A stretch of 64,000 nt of DNA from Rhizoclosmatium globosum (GCA_002104985.1 MCGO01000029.1:124001-188000), one strand, 5' to 3'. Positions 23,922-36,019 are shown, numbered from the stretch's first letter. The notes: generated from the letters alone by a model not told the origin. Translations and numbers: made by a program.

Positions 23922-24552
23922 TTAATCGACATTATTCAGTTGATTTTCGCTGATCGTATATGGCGGTGGCAATGATATCACAGACCGTGGGCTGGTGATG
24001 TTACGTTCCACACTGGGACTTCGAGATCTCACCACAGCTCCAGTTGCATCCGTGGCACGAACTCCAACAGAAGTACTCATTCCAATTGCAGAAGGAACAG
24101 GACTCATTCCTCGACCCCTGCTAACAATAAACGAAGTGTCTCCCATAGCCGCAGCATGAGTGGATGGACTAATTGGAGCTCTGGGACTCATGGATCGGGG
24201 AGGCTCGTATGTTGGAAGTTGATCCAAAGCCGCCTGAGCTTCTTCTTCCTGTCGGAGCAGTTCTCGGGCTTCCCGTCGGATGCGTCGTTCTTCAATTCTC
24301 TCTCGTCGCTCCCTCTCCACCATGGCTCGTTCGATATCAGTGTCGTTTAAGTATTGGTTTGGCTTGGGACGGGGTCTGCAACAGATGTATCGCACACAGC
24401 ATCTGAAGCAGACAACGAAGGCGAGGATTCCTACAATCACAAAGAAGAACTGCGAAGATGTGAAGGGAGCTGTCTGGATGTTGCATTAGATGTGCAAAGA
24501 CAGCTATAAAGCTTGAAACCTGTTGGCTGTCATTATTATCTCGTTTAGACAT
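23922..24552 (-). CDS. Small single-TM protein with LPxY and PPxY motifs
   Basis: Exon 1 starts at 24552 (MSKRDNNDSQQ). A phase-0 intron (GTTTCA...CATCCAG) leads to TAPFTSSQFFFVIVGILAFVVCFRCC, a TM helix ending in a Cys-rich, possibly palmitoylated boundary (CCVRYICCRPRPK). The tail is a charged Arg/Glu coiled coil (ERRERIEERRIRREARELL), then LPTYEPP, a Ser/Pro region, and PPPYTISENQL near the C-terminus. The Pro-Tyr motifs predict binding to WW domains of a NEDD4/Rsp5-type ligase. Layout matches the two neighbouring genes downstream, so the three probably arose by tandem duplication. Exon 1 is inferred from phase and spacing. Confidence 0.62.
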
Positions 24553-24669
24553 CTGGGACTGTTTTTGGCAACAAGCTTTGAATCGGAGGCACCACAAACT
24601 GAACAAACATACAAGTCAGGAATATATTTAAATTAGATGCCTCCATACTAAAGAAACCAGGTCCAGCTG

Positions 24670-25672
24670 TTACTGACGCTTCTTTTCCAACAGCAACTTC
24701 GGCTTAAGGTATGCATAATACACAAGCGTCGAGATGGCAAACGACGCCCCAATACTGGCAAAAACATAAAATATGAATGATGAACGAGGGATAGCTGACA
24801 AAAGTTTCGAGACTGTCGGCAAGTCTGCCTCCTTCACTGGCTTCACGTTTGCATTGTCTGGAGGAGCAATAATAGGCCGAGGTGGAAGCGGGCCCTGTTT
24901 TGCGGTCTCTGCATTACTGTTTGGTACTGTTCCTGCATTCGCATTGTGCAACCACGCGTCTTGAAGGGTGGATTCAAAAGTATGAGCCGCGAACCATCTA
25001 CAATCAATAAACCCATCAGTCCAAACACCGTACCTTCTCAACGCCAAACCTAACAGGGCCATGAATCAAAAGCACGCTTCCCTTCTCTGCAGCAACCCAA
25101 TGATCCCTCAACGGATATACACTCCCTCCCAAAAAGAACCCATCCATAGCATGAAACAAGAAATTCCAGTGCGTCATGAGATGGATATGCGTTGACTTCA
25201 CTTGTCCCCAGAACGAAAACGTTAGCGGAAAGTAAATCGAAGCTTCTTTTGACATCGGAACGCGGCATGTGTACGAAGCTTTCATGTCGAGTGAGTTTGA
25301 AATCATATTGTACACTTGTTCGGGTTGTTAGTTTCTGGATTAGGGTAGGATGGAATGCTTTGCACAACTCAACTGCCTTCGTCGAGGCTCCATACGCATT
25401 GTAGCATAGCGTCTAGGCCGTAGGGTAGCTGAAGAGGAGTGTTTGTATCTGCACAGTGGAATGGGGCGTAAACTGTGGACGAGATTGTGCCGTTCGAGTG
25501 TATTTGAGGACATTCAATCGGGACCATATCTCCCATCGAGAATGCTAGAAAGCTATCAGCTTTAAGAAATGTGACAGTTAGTCTTACGTATATGCTGAGG
25601 TTGTGACTGCTGCGGCTGGACTCCTTGTGCATTGGTGAAGACAACCGCCACTGACAACAGTTTTATAAACAT
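24670..25672 (-). CDS. Predicted type I ER membrane protein with dilysine signal
   Basis: Starts with a clear signal peptide (MFIKLLSVAVVFTNAQG, 25672). A phase-1 intron leads to PFSMGDMVPIECPQIHSNGT. The lumenal part continues with TLCYNAYGASTKAVELCKAF (after a frame change near 25410) and then YFPLTFSFWGQVKSTHIHLM, WNFLFHAMDGFFLGG and LRDHWVAAEKGSVLLIHGP. The last exon has a Pro-rich linker and a TM helix (FIFYVFASIGASFAISTLVYYAY). The C-terminus LEKKRQ is a KKXX retrieval motif, placing the protein in the ER or early Golgi. At least two frame changes are present. I do not recognise the family. Intron boundaries around 25000 are approximate. Confidence 0.6.
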
Positions 25673-25862
25673 TTTCTGCCATATATCCAAATCGTTTCGC
25701 GTCAATTCGTGAATATTGTGTTCACCATTGATACGAAAGGAATCATTTGTCGGAATGCGAAATGCGTGCCCTTGTTTCAAGCAAAGGGACGTGAAAGGGA
25801 TGGACGACTATATAACTGAAGCTCGTATCCCTGCACAATATCATAAAGCTCAAACCAAATAT

Positions 25863-27032
25863 ATGCTCTTCCTTCTTCCAGCCTTCCAACTCCTTGCCGT
25901 TCAAATGGTTGTTTCCAGCCCAATCGATCGTCGACAAGAAGATATCAGGTATTTAAGCCTTTCTTTCATCCCTTCGATCGTGACTTTCTTTTGAAATAGT
26001 GACTCTCTGGCCACCGACGACGTTGAAGCCGATACTTTGAACACGTTCCCTGACCCATACCCGTCTGTTGTCGAGGCTAATATCACGGCTTCAACGCCAT
26101 TGGGCCAAAATACAACGAGATTCTCATGGGCTCCCGCACAAAATGTTGTCGCTCCAGCCGTTCCTGCTTGGACTCAGTACTTTGCCCAATTCGCCCCAAC
26201 TACACCTCCACCTGACGTGATTGCCTGTACGGGTCCAACCACAAACGTTTGGGGTGCTACTTTTGACGACGGGCCATCAACGAATACGCACGTTGTTTTG
26301 GAATGTGAGTCCAACCTCTGGTTCTTGGAATTGCACTCAACATTCAGCAGATTTTCAAAGCGTCGGAATGCATGCAACCTTCTGGGTGATTGGTTCGAAC
26401 GTGATCGATTTTCCTGATATCTTGTCAAGCACATACCAAAGCGGTCATCAACTCGGGTATGTGTCCTCTTGTTGAGCAGGATCACAGCTAATACCTTGAT
26501 TTAGATGCCACACCTGGTCCCACCCTGACTTGCTTACTCTCACCGACGATCAAGTCATTGCAGAGCTGGTATACGGAGTCAAAGCCATTCAAGAAGTCAC
26601 TGGAATCGTGCCAAAATACTTCCGACCACCATGTTAGTTTTCTTTATTCGATTCCATGCATTTGATAACACAATTTTACAATTCGCAGACGGCTCTGTTG
26701 ATGCACGCGTCCAAACTCTCGCCGCAAGCATGGGTCTCACAAGTGTCACTTGGACTGTGGATACTCTTGATTGGTCAGACGTTGGATTTGGCAACATCAC
26801 GCTGGTTCCTCAAGCTTTCCAAGGATGGTTGGACCAAAATATCACACTCCCTATCTCGTTGGAACACGACTTGTTTCCTGATACAGTATCAGTGGTAAAG
26901 CAGAGTATGGATCTTCTCATCAAGGCTGGTCGTGTCATCAAACCTGTGGCTGAATGTATTGGCGATGCGGATCCATATGGAAACACCATTCTCAAGGACT
27001 TCTTCGCTTCTGGGTTATTTGAAAGCAAATAG
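25863..27032 (+). CDS. Secreted chitin deacetylase (CE4)
   Basis: Polysaccharide deacetylase of carbohydrate esterase family 4, removing N-acetyl groups from chitin to give chitosan in the wall. It has a signal peptide (MLFLLPAFQLLAVQMVVSS). All NodB-fold motifs are visible: TFDDGPS (catalytic base and metal Asp), CHTWSHPDL (metal His pair), RPPYGSVD, TVDTLDW and ISLEHDLF (catalytic His). Four short introns fit GT-AG rules: after QEDIR, after THVVLE, at HQLG/CHTW, and within RPPY. Reading frame is intact. A paralogue lies at 43717-44758 and an N-terminal fragment of a third at 40928. Confidence 0.93.
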
Positions 27033-27093
27033 CTGTGTATGTACTATTCATTATTATTTTTAATATTCTTTCTTCGTTTTGCTTGTGAATAAA

Positions 27094-28143
27094 ATGGGTT
27101 CGAACGAGGATATGCTGGATGTGTTCGAGTCGGTAAGAGCTAAGATAAAACCTTACGAATCTTATGGTTAGGTTAGGGATTAGGAGCTGTCTTTGACGAG
27201 CCGCTGTTTGGTGCGTGAAGCTTTGGCATATTTTCAGTCAACACTAACGATGTCGTAGCAATCGGCAGTCCTGGTGAATGTTATGAACATTCATTTGAGA
27301 CTCATTTAGTCTCACGCTTTCCTTCGAAGGAAGGTGCATCCTCAAATCACAACCTGAAGCTCTCACTCCCAACTCCAAAAGAAGACTCGTCAACACCTTT
27401 AATGGCACATCACATCTGGCAAGCCGCTTTTGTTTGTGTAGAGAAATCGGAAACGGGAATGTCCCCGTCGAAGATGCTCTTGTGATTGAGTTTGGGGCGG
27501 GAGTGGGTCTTTGTGGACTTGTAGCTGCAAAGTGTGGAGCAAAGCAGGTGCTGGCGACAGATTATCCGGATGAAGGGATTATTTTCACGCTAGCCGTAAA
27601 TTACAAGAACATTTTTGGTGAGGAATGCAGATGGGTTGATGGGAAGGATGTGTGGTGGAATGTTCTTGGACATGCCTGGGGAGAAGCGAGTTCACTTGGC
27701 AAGATAATAAGGTTTGTTTGCATTGTGTAGTTCTGCTCCAATTCATCACTCGCTGCAGCTACATAAATCCTGAATCAGTCACCCCAATCGTAATCTTTAT
27801 GGCCGATCTGCTTTGGATTCCAACCGCCCATATGGCATTACTGTCTGATATATATGCTATTTTATCTTTGGCGCCAAAATCTTCAACAAATATCAAATCT
27901 AAAGCGCACATCACTGCTGGATTGCACACTTCACGAGAAACGATTGACGCCTTTTTCAAAAAGGCACGAGATTCGTTCGGATTCATTGTCAAGAAAATCG
28001 GAGAAGTAAGAGTAGGATCGTTTGGACTTGAAGACGGAATCGTTGAAGTGGGCGAAGATGTTCCAGTTGAACGAAGAGACTTGGAACGCAGTGACCCCTC
28101 TGAACGGAAAAAATGGGTCTTATACTACGAAATGTGTCTATAA
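27094..28143 (+). CDS. Nnt1/Efm7-type protein methyltransferase
   Basis: Class I S-adenosylmethionine-dependent methyltransferase. Motif I reads ALVIEFGAGVGLCGLVAAKCGAK, followed by motif II QVLATDYPD. The post-motif PIVIFMADLLWIPTAHMALL fits the DxLW/N signature of seven-beta-strand protein methyltransferases. Gene order of motifs and the N-terminal AHHIWQAAF box fit the METTL21/Nnt1/Efm7 group; Efm7 in yeast methylates the N-terminus of translation factor eEF1A. Start MGSNEDMLDVFES at 27094 is followed at once by an intron, then VFDEPLF and further exons. A small intron lies at about 27711-27760. The exact substrate is inferred. Confidence 0.75.
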
Positions 28144-28274
28144 CAAATAAATTCAAAGTAATTATTAACTCTGCCGGGAGTGACTGACAAATCGGGGTGT
28201 TCGTTTTCGCTTTTGGGTTGAGCGCGATAACACAGAAATTCTTCCCGAAAACGAAAGCTTCACTCCGCATCGCA

Positions 28275-30168
28275 ATGGCTACGTAAGTACATCCATATGA
28301 TCAGACTAGTTGCACGAGTTCGATGTGTTTATCCAACTCCTCCGTGATCGCTTCTTTTCAGCTTACCCTCCTTGACTTGATTGATACCTTAACTGACCAC
28401 GTTTCCCCCAAACCAACAACAGCGCTGATATTGGTCTTATTGGACTGGCCGTCATGGTACTTGATCTCTTTCGCTATTGCGGAGAAGCCTGCTAAACCCG
28501 TACTGACTCGTCAACTCTCTTATCTGCTATAGGGTCAAAACCTTATCCTCAACATGAACGACCACGGATTCACTGTCTGTGCCTACAACAGAACTGTTGA
28601 GAAGGTGGACCAGTTCTTGGCCAACGAGGCTAAGGGTACGTCGTTGTCCACGTCCCTCCCCCTGTTACATTTGAATACATTTGAAATCGCATTGAAATCA
28701 AATCCCTGGCTGAAATACAGCTTATCAACTGAATTAACATGTTTTATCTCGTGCAGGAACCAACATCATTGGTGCTCGTTCTATCCAGGACCTCTGCTCC
28801 AAGCTCAAGACCCCAAGAAAGATTATGCTCTTGGTCAAGGCTGGGCAGGCCGTCGACGACTTCATCGCCCAGATTATTCCATTCCTCGAGAAGGGTGATA
28901 TCATCATTGACGGAGGAAACTCCCACTTCCCAGACTCCATCCGCCGTGTGAAGGAGCTTGAGGCCAAGGGCTTCTTGTTCGTTGGTGCCGGTGTTTCTGG
29001 AGGTGAAGAGGGAGCTCGTTACGGTCCATCTTTGATGCCAGGAGGTTCCCCAGCTGCCTGGTGAGTTTGCTGTATTGTGGTTCGTGAGACAACGAGATTC
29101 TAATATTTCAATTCCTCAGGCCACACATTCAGCCAATCTTCCAGGCTATCGCTGCCAAGACTTCCAGCGGAGAGGCTTGTTGCGACTGGGTCGGAGAGGG
29201 TGGTTCTGGACACTACGTCAAGATGGTCCACAACGGTATTGAGTACGGAGACATGCAGATTATCTGTGAAGCCTACCAACTCTTGAAGGACGTTGTTGGC
29301 TTGAACCACGATGAGATGTCTGAGGTTTTCAACCAGTGGAACCAGGGAGAGCTCGACTCCTTCTTGATTGAAATCACTCGCGACATCTTGAAGTTCAAGG
29401 ACGAGGATGGAAAGCCACTTGTTGAGAAGATCCGTGACACTGCTGGACAGAAGGGTACCGGAAAGTGGACTGCCATCTCTGCTCTTGACTTGGGTATCCC
29501 AGTTACTTGATTGGTGAGGCGTCTTTGCTCGTTGTCTCTCTGCTTGAAGACGAGCGTGTTGCTGCCAGCAAGATTCTCCAGGGCCCAGATGCCAAGTTCT
29601 CCGGTGACAAGGCTGCCATGATTGAGGACATTCGTCAAGCCATGTACGCTGCCAAGATCATCTCCTACGCCCAAGGTTTCATGGAGTTGAGAGAGGCTGC
29701 AAGGCGAAGGCTGGAACTTGAACTACGGAGGTATCGCCCTCATGTGGAGAGGAGGATGCATTATCCGTTCGTGAGTAGATCACCTTATTCTTATTCGAAA
29801 TCTAACTCATTTCTTTCAGCCGTTTCTTGGGTGACATCACCAACGCTTTCAAGTCCAACCCAAGCCTCCAAAACTTGCTCTTGGACCCATTCTTCACCCA
29901 GGTCATCCACCGTTGCGTCCCATCATTCCGTCGCGTCGTTTCCCAGTCCGTTCTTTTGGGAGTCCCAGTTCCAGCCTTCTCCACAGCCTTGAGCTTCTAC
30001 GACGGTTACCGCAGCGCTCGTGTCCCAGCTAACTTGCTCCAGGCCCAGCGTGACTACTTTGGTGCCCACACCTACCAGCTTGAATCTGCTGGTGAGAAGG
30101 GTGAGTGGATCCACACCAACTGGACTGGACGTGGTGGTCGTGTTGCTTCTTCTACCTACCAGGTTTAA
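28275..30168 (+). CDS. GND1: 6-phosphogluconate dehydrogenase, decarboxylating
   Basis: Oxidative pentose-phosphate enzyme converting 6-phosphogluconate to ribulose 5-phosphate with NADPH. Visible blocks: [19 protein letters not shown] (NADP site), [45 protein letters not shown] (catalytic Lys), [32 protein letters not shown], and a C-terminus with YFGAHTY. Several introns are present; the ATG exon is only 8 nt long. The 28740-29500 part is clean, but 29500-29730 contains about six single-base losses (around 29505, 29525, 29551, 29557, 29703 and 29716), mostly in short homopolymers. Because this enzyme is highly conserved, assembly error is the likeliest cause. Confidence 0.96.
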
Positions 30169-30827
30169 GCTGAATATTTCATTTCCTTTTAATGCTGGTT
30201 GGGGCAACGTCCAATAAATCATTTGATAAAAATATGTGTTTTTTAGTCTTTCGCGTCACCATGCTTCTGACTATTTGGTTTGCTTTTGCTTGTTAATGAA
30301 TGTTGAGAGTGCTTGGCGCTTTGCTTTCTCTTCTTACAAAAAGAACATGACTTTTTTTTGGAAACATCAGTTCAATTCAACCAAAACTGCAAACAACACC
30401 ATCTCAACTCTCACTCCTCTCCCTATGGCTTGAAATCCTCTCTTCATCAGGCCCAGAACCGATGAAAATTTCCAGCTCCTAGTTGTATCTCGATGTGCCA
30501 CTCACTCATCAACACACACACACTCGACATATAACTTGGATTTTGGAAATTTTTCATCTTGTCTGGGTTCTTTGCCTCCTTCTCTCCCTCCCTCTTCCTT
30601 CCTTGTAGCTGTTCTTTCTTCAGCACTTTCTTCCTATCTATTGCTTGGAACCACAGGCATTTTGTGCAGTAAACAATCCAGGCAAATCTACTGAAGTGCC
30701 TGCATTCTTACTGTTATAATCTGCCGCCGCACTTCAGCTCGCATTGGGAATGGCCATCTTGTTGTGTACCTGCTCGCAGTCCGCTTCTTCGTTGGATAAG
30801 AAATGAATGATTGATTTATTAGAAGAT
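30169..30827. other. Intergenic, no gene seen
   Basis: Convergent 3' flanks of 6-phosphogluconate dehydrogenase and the SWIM-RING gene. It is T- and C-rich with pyrimidine runs (around 30570-30620). Open frames are short and show no recognisable protein. Confidence 0.5.
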
Positions 30828-32011
30828 TTACCACTCATCATCTTCGCCGTAACGATTATACCACCGGTATTTCCTATAGCTATAATCGTTAAAAGAAGAC
30901 GTATCGCGAACACTACTCAATCCAGCGTCAGTCGCGAAGTTGATGTATCCTTCTCCTTCATTCACATAATTACTGGGTCCACCAGCTGCAGTCGAAACCC
31001 AAGGCGTGCGACACAAAACACAAGTTACTGTATTCCCCGACTGAGCTCGTTTCCACTGATCCAGGCACAGTTTGTGAATATTGTTTCCACACGTGCGACA
31101 CCAGACAAGCGAGTCTCTCTCCTTCTCTTCAAAGTCTTCAAAACACACAGAGCAGTGCTCGCCTTCTAAAGGTCGTTGTTTCACAGTGGACGACCCTTCA
31201 CCGCTTTCATCACCATTTCCATTCATCAGGTTGTTGTACTTTTTGATGACATGTTCATTTGCTGTAACTGAAGCGTCATTGATTCTGTTGGCAAGAATAG
31301 TTTTCAATTCTGATGAAATGAGAGCAGCTTGATATATGACATGCGAGTGTTCATCAACGCGAAGTACTTTGAGGTATACGAATCTAAATAGTAACGAGTC
31401 GGACGATCAAAAACGAGGAATAGGAAGCTTCAACTTACAAAATGTGCTTGCAGAGGTTTCCTTTTTGAAAATCAGGGCAAGAGCATTCTGGGGTCTTGCA
31501 GATACTCACGGTGTACACATTCCCCGTGGATCCGAGGACGTTGAAGTCTTCACTCATATCGGAGGTTCTGTTGCGTGTAATCAAGAACATGCGCTGGCCC
31601 TTTGCGCGATAAATGCGATCTCGAACCGACTTGAAAGAATGCGACGTGTTAGTTGATATCGCTTTGAATTATGACACGTACTGAAGTGAGTGTTCTCAAT
31701 CGTGCACCTCGTTTCTCTTCAACTTGTTCTTGTTCCGCTGCCACCACTTTCACTCTTTTCCTGCTCGGCCCTGGCTCGTCTTCGCGACTTTGACCACGGA
31801 AAACAGGCGCTTCGGCTGAGACTTTGCCTTGGATTTGGGCCTGGGCCTTGCCTTTGTTTCGTTGGAACCACCGATCGATTCGGCCACGGTCAACGCCCAA
31901 TTCGGAGGCGATCGCGGCTCGATCGGCGGCGAACTGAACTCCGCTCGATACGCCGCGATTCAGGTGCGCTTCGAGAACAGCCCGCTCAGATGCGCTGAAT
32001 CGTGCACTCAT
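30828..32011 (-). CDS. Homeodomain-SWIM-RING protein
   Basis: Three exons: 31682-32011, 31439-31629 and 30828-31383, with GT-AG introns of 52 and 55 nt. Residues 1-60 form a homeodomain-like fold (RFSASERAVLEAHLNRG...ELGVDRGRIDRWFQRNKGKA). The middle has a SWIM zinc motif (C-x-C-x6-C-x-H in CKTPECSCPDFQKGNLCKHIL). The C-terminal half has a RING finger (CSVCFEDFEEKERDSLVWC, then CGNNIHKLCLDQW, then CVLC). SWIM plus RING is known in putative E3 ubiquitin ligases such as the ZSWIM2/MEX group. The homeodomain in front is unusual and would put the ligase on DNA. Phases agree at both junctions (S|S phase 0, L phase 2), so the fusion is not an ORF artefact. Confidence 0.78.
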
Positions 32012-32077
32012 TTTAATTTTAATATGTACAGAAACCTTATGAATAAATCATGAATAGATCAAGATAAATAATCTATC

Positions 32078-33379
32078 TTAGTCAGAATATAACAGAAAGT
32101 CAGGCCCATAACATTCAAAATACTCGTGTTCTGGAATCTCCAACTCTTTCATGTCCTTCTCCTCAAGGCCAAGTGCCTTCATTGTTGCATACGCCCAACC
32201 TCGTGCCGCCATTTCATTCCTGTATCCCCCACCTCCCAGTAATAAAACAGGCGTACGTTCATCGATCATCTCAAGCAATTCCGCAACACAATCACCAATT
32301 GCAAATGAATCAAGCTTCCATCCATGCGGTACCAGAGGATCACCCTTACATCCATCCAGTCCACATTGCATTACAATTGCGTTTGGCGATGGATACATGG
32401 TTTCGAGAACTTTGGAAAGGTGAAATTTGAAGACAGCTAAAAACTGGACAGAGTCTGTCACGAGTGGTGGTAGTGGTACATTAAGAGCACAGGTTGTCCC
32501 ATTTCCTGACCCAGTTTCCGATGCATCGCCTGTACCTTTATAGGCTGTAATGTTAGAATCTTACAAAATACAGTCATCATCACAAACCTGGAAAGAATCC
32601 TGGCTCGTGAACATGAAACGACAGTCGAAACACCTTTTTGCTAAACTCAAACGCGCTCTCCACACCGTCGCAATGATGGATGTCCAGATCAATGTACAAG
32701 ACTCGTTTTAATCCGGCGTTATGGAGCTCCATGATTCCCAACACTATGTCATTCACATAACAGAAACCACTTGCTGAATCTTGATGTGCGTGATGACGGC
32801 CTCCGTCCCAGTGGATTGCGACGTTACATTGGTTTGATGCGAGAGCTTTCGCGGCTGTTATCGTGCCTCCTGCAACGTACTTCACGTAATCAGAGAGACC
32901 GGGGAACACGGGGCAATCGCTGATTGTTGGTGGTGTGGTGGATGTGAGTGTTTGGATGATTGGAATTGGCGGACGAAACTGAACAAGGCCAAAGTCCTGC
33001 AGGGTCTCCAGCTGTTCCTTTGACAGCTCCGTATCCAGATTCAATTCAGCCGTTAGTAAAGCATCTACAAACTGTAGTTGGCCATTCAGTCAGAGGTTTG
33101 TTTTGTTCCTTTGGGCTCACACACTTCCTCTGAATGAAACTGGACAAGATCCTCACGGCTCACAGGTTTCGGTTCCAGTATCCTAATTGTTACTTGTGGT
33201 AAACAAGAACGAACAGCATTCATCCAGACAACACAGAACACAACAAACCTCATCTGTCCACCCAATCCAAAGCCATCCAAAACAAGTGAATGCACCATCC
33301 GCGACCGTCCAACATTCGACGGCAATCGTGATGCAGCAATCGTTGCATCTTTTGAGAAGACATACCCAACGCTCCGCAT
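32078..33379 (-). CDS. Class I histone deacetylase (HDAC8/Hos1-like)
   Basis: Zn-dependent lysine deacetylase. N-terminal SVGYVFSKDATIAASRL and RSRMVHSLVLDGFGL match the class I start. The catalytic region is complete: AIHWDGGRHHAHQDSASGF (charge-relay His pair), DIVLGIMEL, YIDLDIHHCDGVE (zinc Asp-x-His), PGFFPGTGD, MQCGLDGCKGDP (second zinc Asp), and LLGGGGYR (catalytic Tyr). The C-terminus YFECYGPDFLLYSD is typical of class I. The lack of a long basic C-terminal tail favours the HDAC8/Hos1 branch over Rpd3. Start taken at the ATG at 33379 because the upstream open frame has only a GTG. There are at least four introns. Confidence 0.9.
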
Positions 33380-33650
33380 TGCCAACAAATTCAATGGAAC
33401 GCAAAATAACGCAAAAGGACTACTCACAATTAAATCAATAATTTTTCATTGGAATGTTTTGTTTTATTTGTACTTCAATGCATTATTGATTCAATTGCAT
33501 GAAATTGTATTTCGGATAAATTATACGGGGTCTATGAAATCAATAGTGGAAAAAGAGGTGGAAGAAAAGTCCGAAATGGAAGAGTATACAAATTTATTAC
33601 ACATCATATAAATCGATAAAGAGGAATGAGAGGTCTATATTGGGGTCCGT

Positions 33651-35756
33651 CTAGAACAACTTGTACCAGATCTTCTTACCCCACTCAGACAAGTTCTTTG
33701 GCTTGTCGCGGATGTGGTCGTTCTCTTCCTTCTCCTCAGCAGTCTCGATCAAACGGCCAGTATGAAGTCCATGTCCTCGTAAGCAATCTGCTTGAATCCA
33801 CTCTTGAGAGCAGCGTGGCCGACGTAGAAAATGATAGTGAGCGGAACTCCGAAGTAGGTCCAGGACTGGTCGTAGAACCACTGGCTGTTGAAGAAGACAT
33901 CAGATGGAACTCCGTTAGGGAAGAAAGCGGAAATAAGGAGGAAAACAGTGACAACGGCTCCACTGAATTACATTGGTTAGTTAATTAAAATACAAATTAG
34001 TGCAGCCATACATGGTGAGAGATGTGTAGTCAGCGTATGGGTAGAATGGAGCAACATATGGTAGATCCTCGACCTTGCGACCTTGGGCAAGGTAACCACG
34101 ACGGAAACGCAAGTGAGTGTAAGACATAATCATCCAGTTGGCCTAATGAGATGAATAAGCGTCACTACCGAAAATCTGTTCAGTTAAATAAACGTACCAT
34201 GATACCATATGAAATAACTCCAGACAACCAGTCAAAGACGTGACCAGATCCTTCATCTCCAGAAGCATAAGCAACAACGACGGCAAGCAAACCGAAACTC
34301 CGACGACGAGGACTGAGTTGACTGGAACACCGCGCTTGTCGACCTTGGCAAAGATCTTGGGGGCAGATCCCTCCTCAGCCAAACGAAGCAAAGTACGAGC
34401 ACAAGCGTAGAGGGAAGAGTTGGCAGCAGAAGTGGCGCAACAACAATAACGAAGTTCATGAAATCAGCTCCCCAGTTAATGCTGGCCAAAGAGTAAACGT
34501 AGACGAATGGAGACTCTTTGATGGATCCGGAAGTCAAGATGGAAGAACCTGGTGGGATGAGAACTCCGACCAAGAACAAGGCACCCAAGTAAAAGATGAT
34601 AATACGCCAGAAAGTACCGTTAATAGCTCTTGGCACACTCTTTCTTGGGTTGGCAGCCTGTCAACGTAGCAAACATTCAGAACCTGGTTTAAACGAGCAA
34701 AGTTTTACACACCTCTCCAGCAGTGAGACCAACCAACTCAGTACCTCCGTAAGAGAAGAAGGCAGTGGTGAAGGTGTTTCCGAGACGGAGGAGAGAGTCT
34801 CCAGCGTCAGTTCCCTGAATAGCTGGGGACCAGTAGCGGAATCCAAGGGCACCAGTGTTTTGACCAACACCGAACCAAACAAAGATACCAATGATCAAGA
34901 AGAGTACGATGGCCAGAATCTTGACGATACAGAGAACGAACTCGACCTCAGCGAAACCAGTAACAGCGAAGAGGTTGATTCCAACAAGTGGAACCATGTA
35001 CTAAGAGAGAGTAAGGCCGTTAGGTTTAAGTGCTTTCAGTAGTGAGATGCTCACCACCAAGGACCAGACCCAGGAAGCAACAGAGCTGGCCTTAACCCAG
35101 AAGCCCATCAAGGCAGCGATACCAGCCATCTCAGCGGGGAAGGTAAGAGCCCCTAAAATGGATTGTTAGCAAAGATGGGTATAAGTGTTCAACTCCAATA
35201 ATCCTTTGTGGGTAACGCCACCCGCCGACTTCTTTTCCTCTCACGTAATGCAAGTAAGACAGGCGACCCAAAGCGACAGAAGGGAGTACTCACAGACAAT
35301 CCAGTACTAGAAATGAAGAAAAGACACCGTTAGTTACACTGAATTGATCACATGCTAATTCCACTCACGTTCCAACCACCAGCAAATCCAAGAGCAGGGT
35401 TCACGAAACGAGCAGGGAAGTGCGAGAAAGCTCCCTCAACTGGCAAAAGAGTTGCCATTTCTCCGATGGAAGAAGCGACTCCGAAGACTTGGAGACCGAC
35501 GATGGCAAAACACAAGAGTGCTCCCAATGGACCGGACTTTGCGATCGCACGACCAGAACGCAAGAGAAGACCGGTTCCGATAGTACCACCAATGGCAATC
35601 ATTTCCTGTTCAAGTGGCACACATGATAAGAAGTTTTGGACGGTGATGGTTGGTATCACTAATTCAGCTCACCAAGTGTCTAGCCTGGAGCTTACGCTGG
35701 AGGTGGTTTCCCTCAGGTTGGGAGTGCACAACAACTTGCTCGCCCTTGTCTCCCAT
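33651..35756 (-). CDS. YAT-family amino-acid permease
   Basis: Plasma-membrane amino-acid:H+ symporter of the fungal YAT/APC family. Start at 35756: MGDKGEQVVVHSQPEG...LQARHL, intron, EMIAIGGTIGTGLLLRSG, the canonical first TM block. It continues GPLGALLCFAIVGLQVF, GEMATLLPVEGAF, FVNPALGFAGGWN, then SYGGTELVGLTAGEV and NPRKSVPRAINGTFWRI. Later helices include FDWLSGVISYGIM|ANWMIMSYTHLRFRRG. It ends RDKPKNLSEWGKKIWYKLF. About twelve TM helices are expected. Frames break near 34240, 34300, 34430 and 33760, each by one base. Substrate range cannot be predicted. Confidence 0.9.
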
Positions 35757-36019
35757 GATTGTGTTTTGAGAATTAGTTTTTGTGTCAGGAGGCCAGCCAC
35801 CAGTTTTTTAAACTTCTTCATTTTGGGCTTGCACAATTTTTTTTCTGAGAAACCCTCAATGCGGGGATTCTTACGGGATGATTCGGGACAAGTTGCATCG
35901 TCTCAACACAACCTTCTTCGCTAGAATGATCGACCGGAACACAACCAATGCGATCAATCCACTCTCTCTTAAGACGTTAATCCCACTACGATGATCCGGA
36001 TCACTGTTATCGCGGATAT

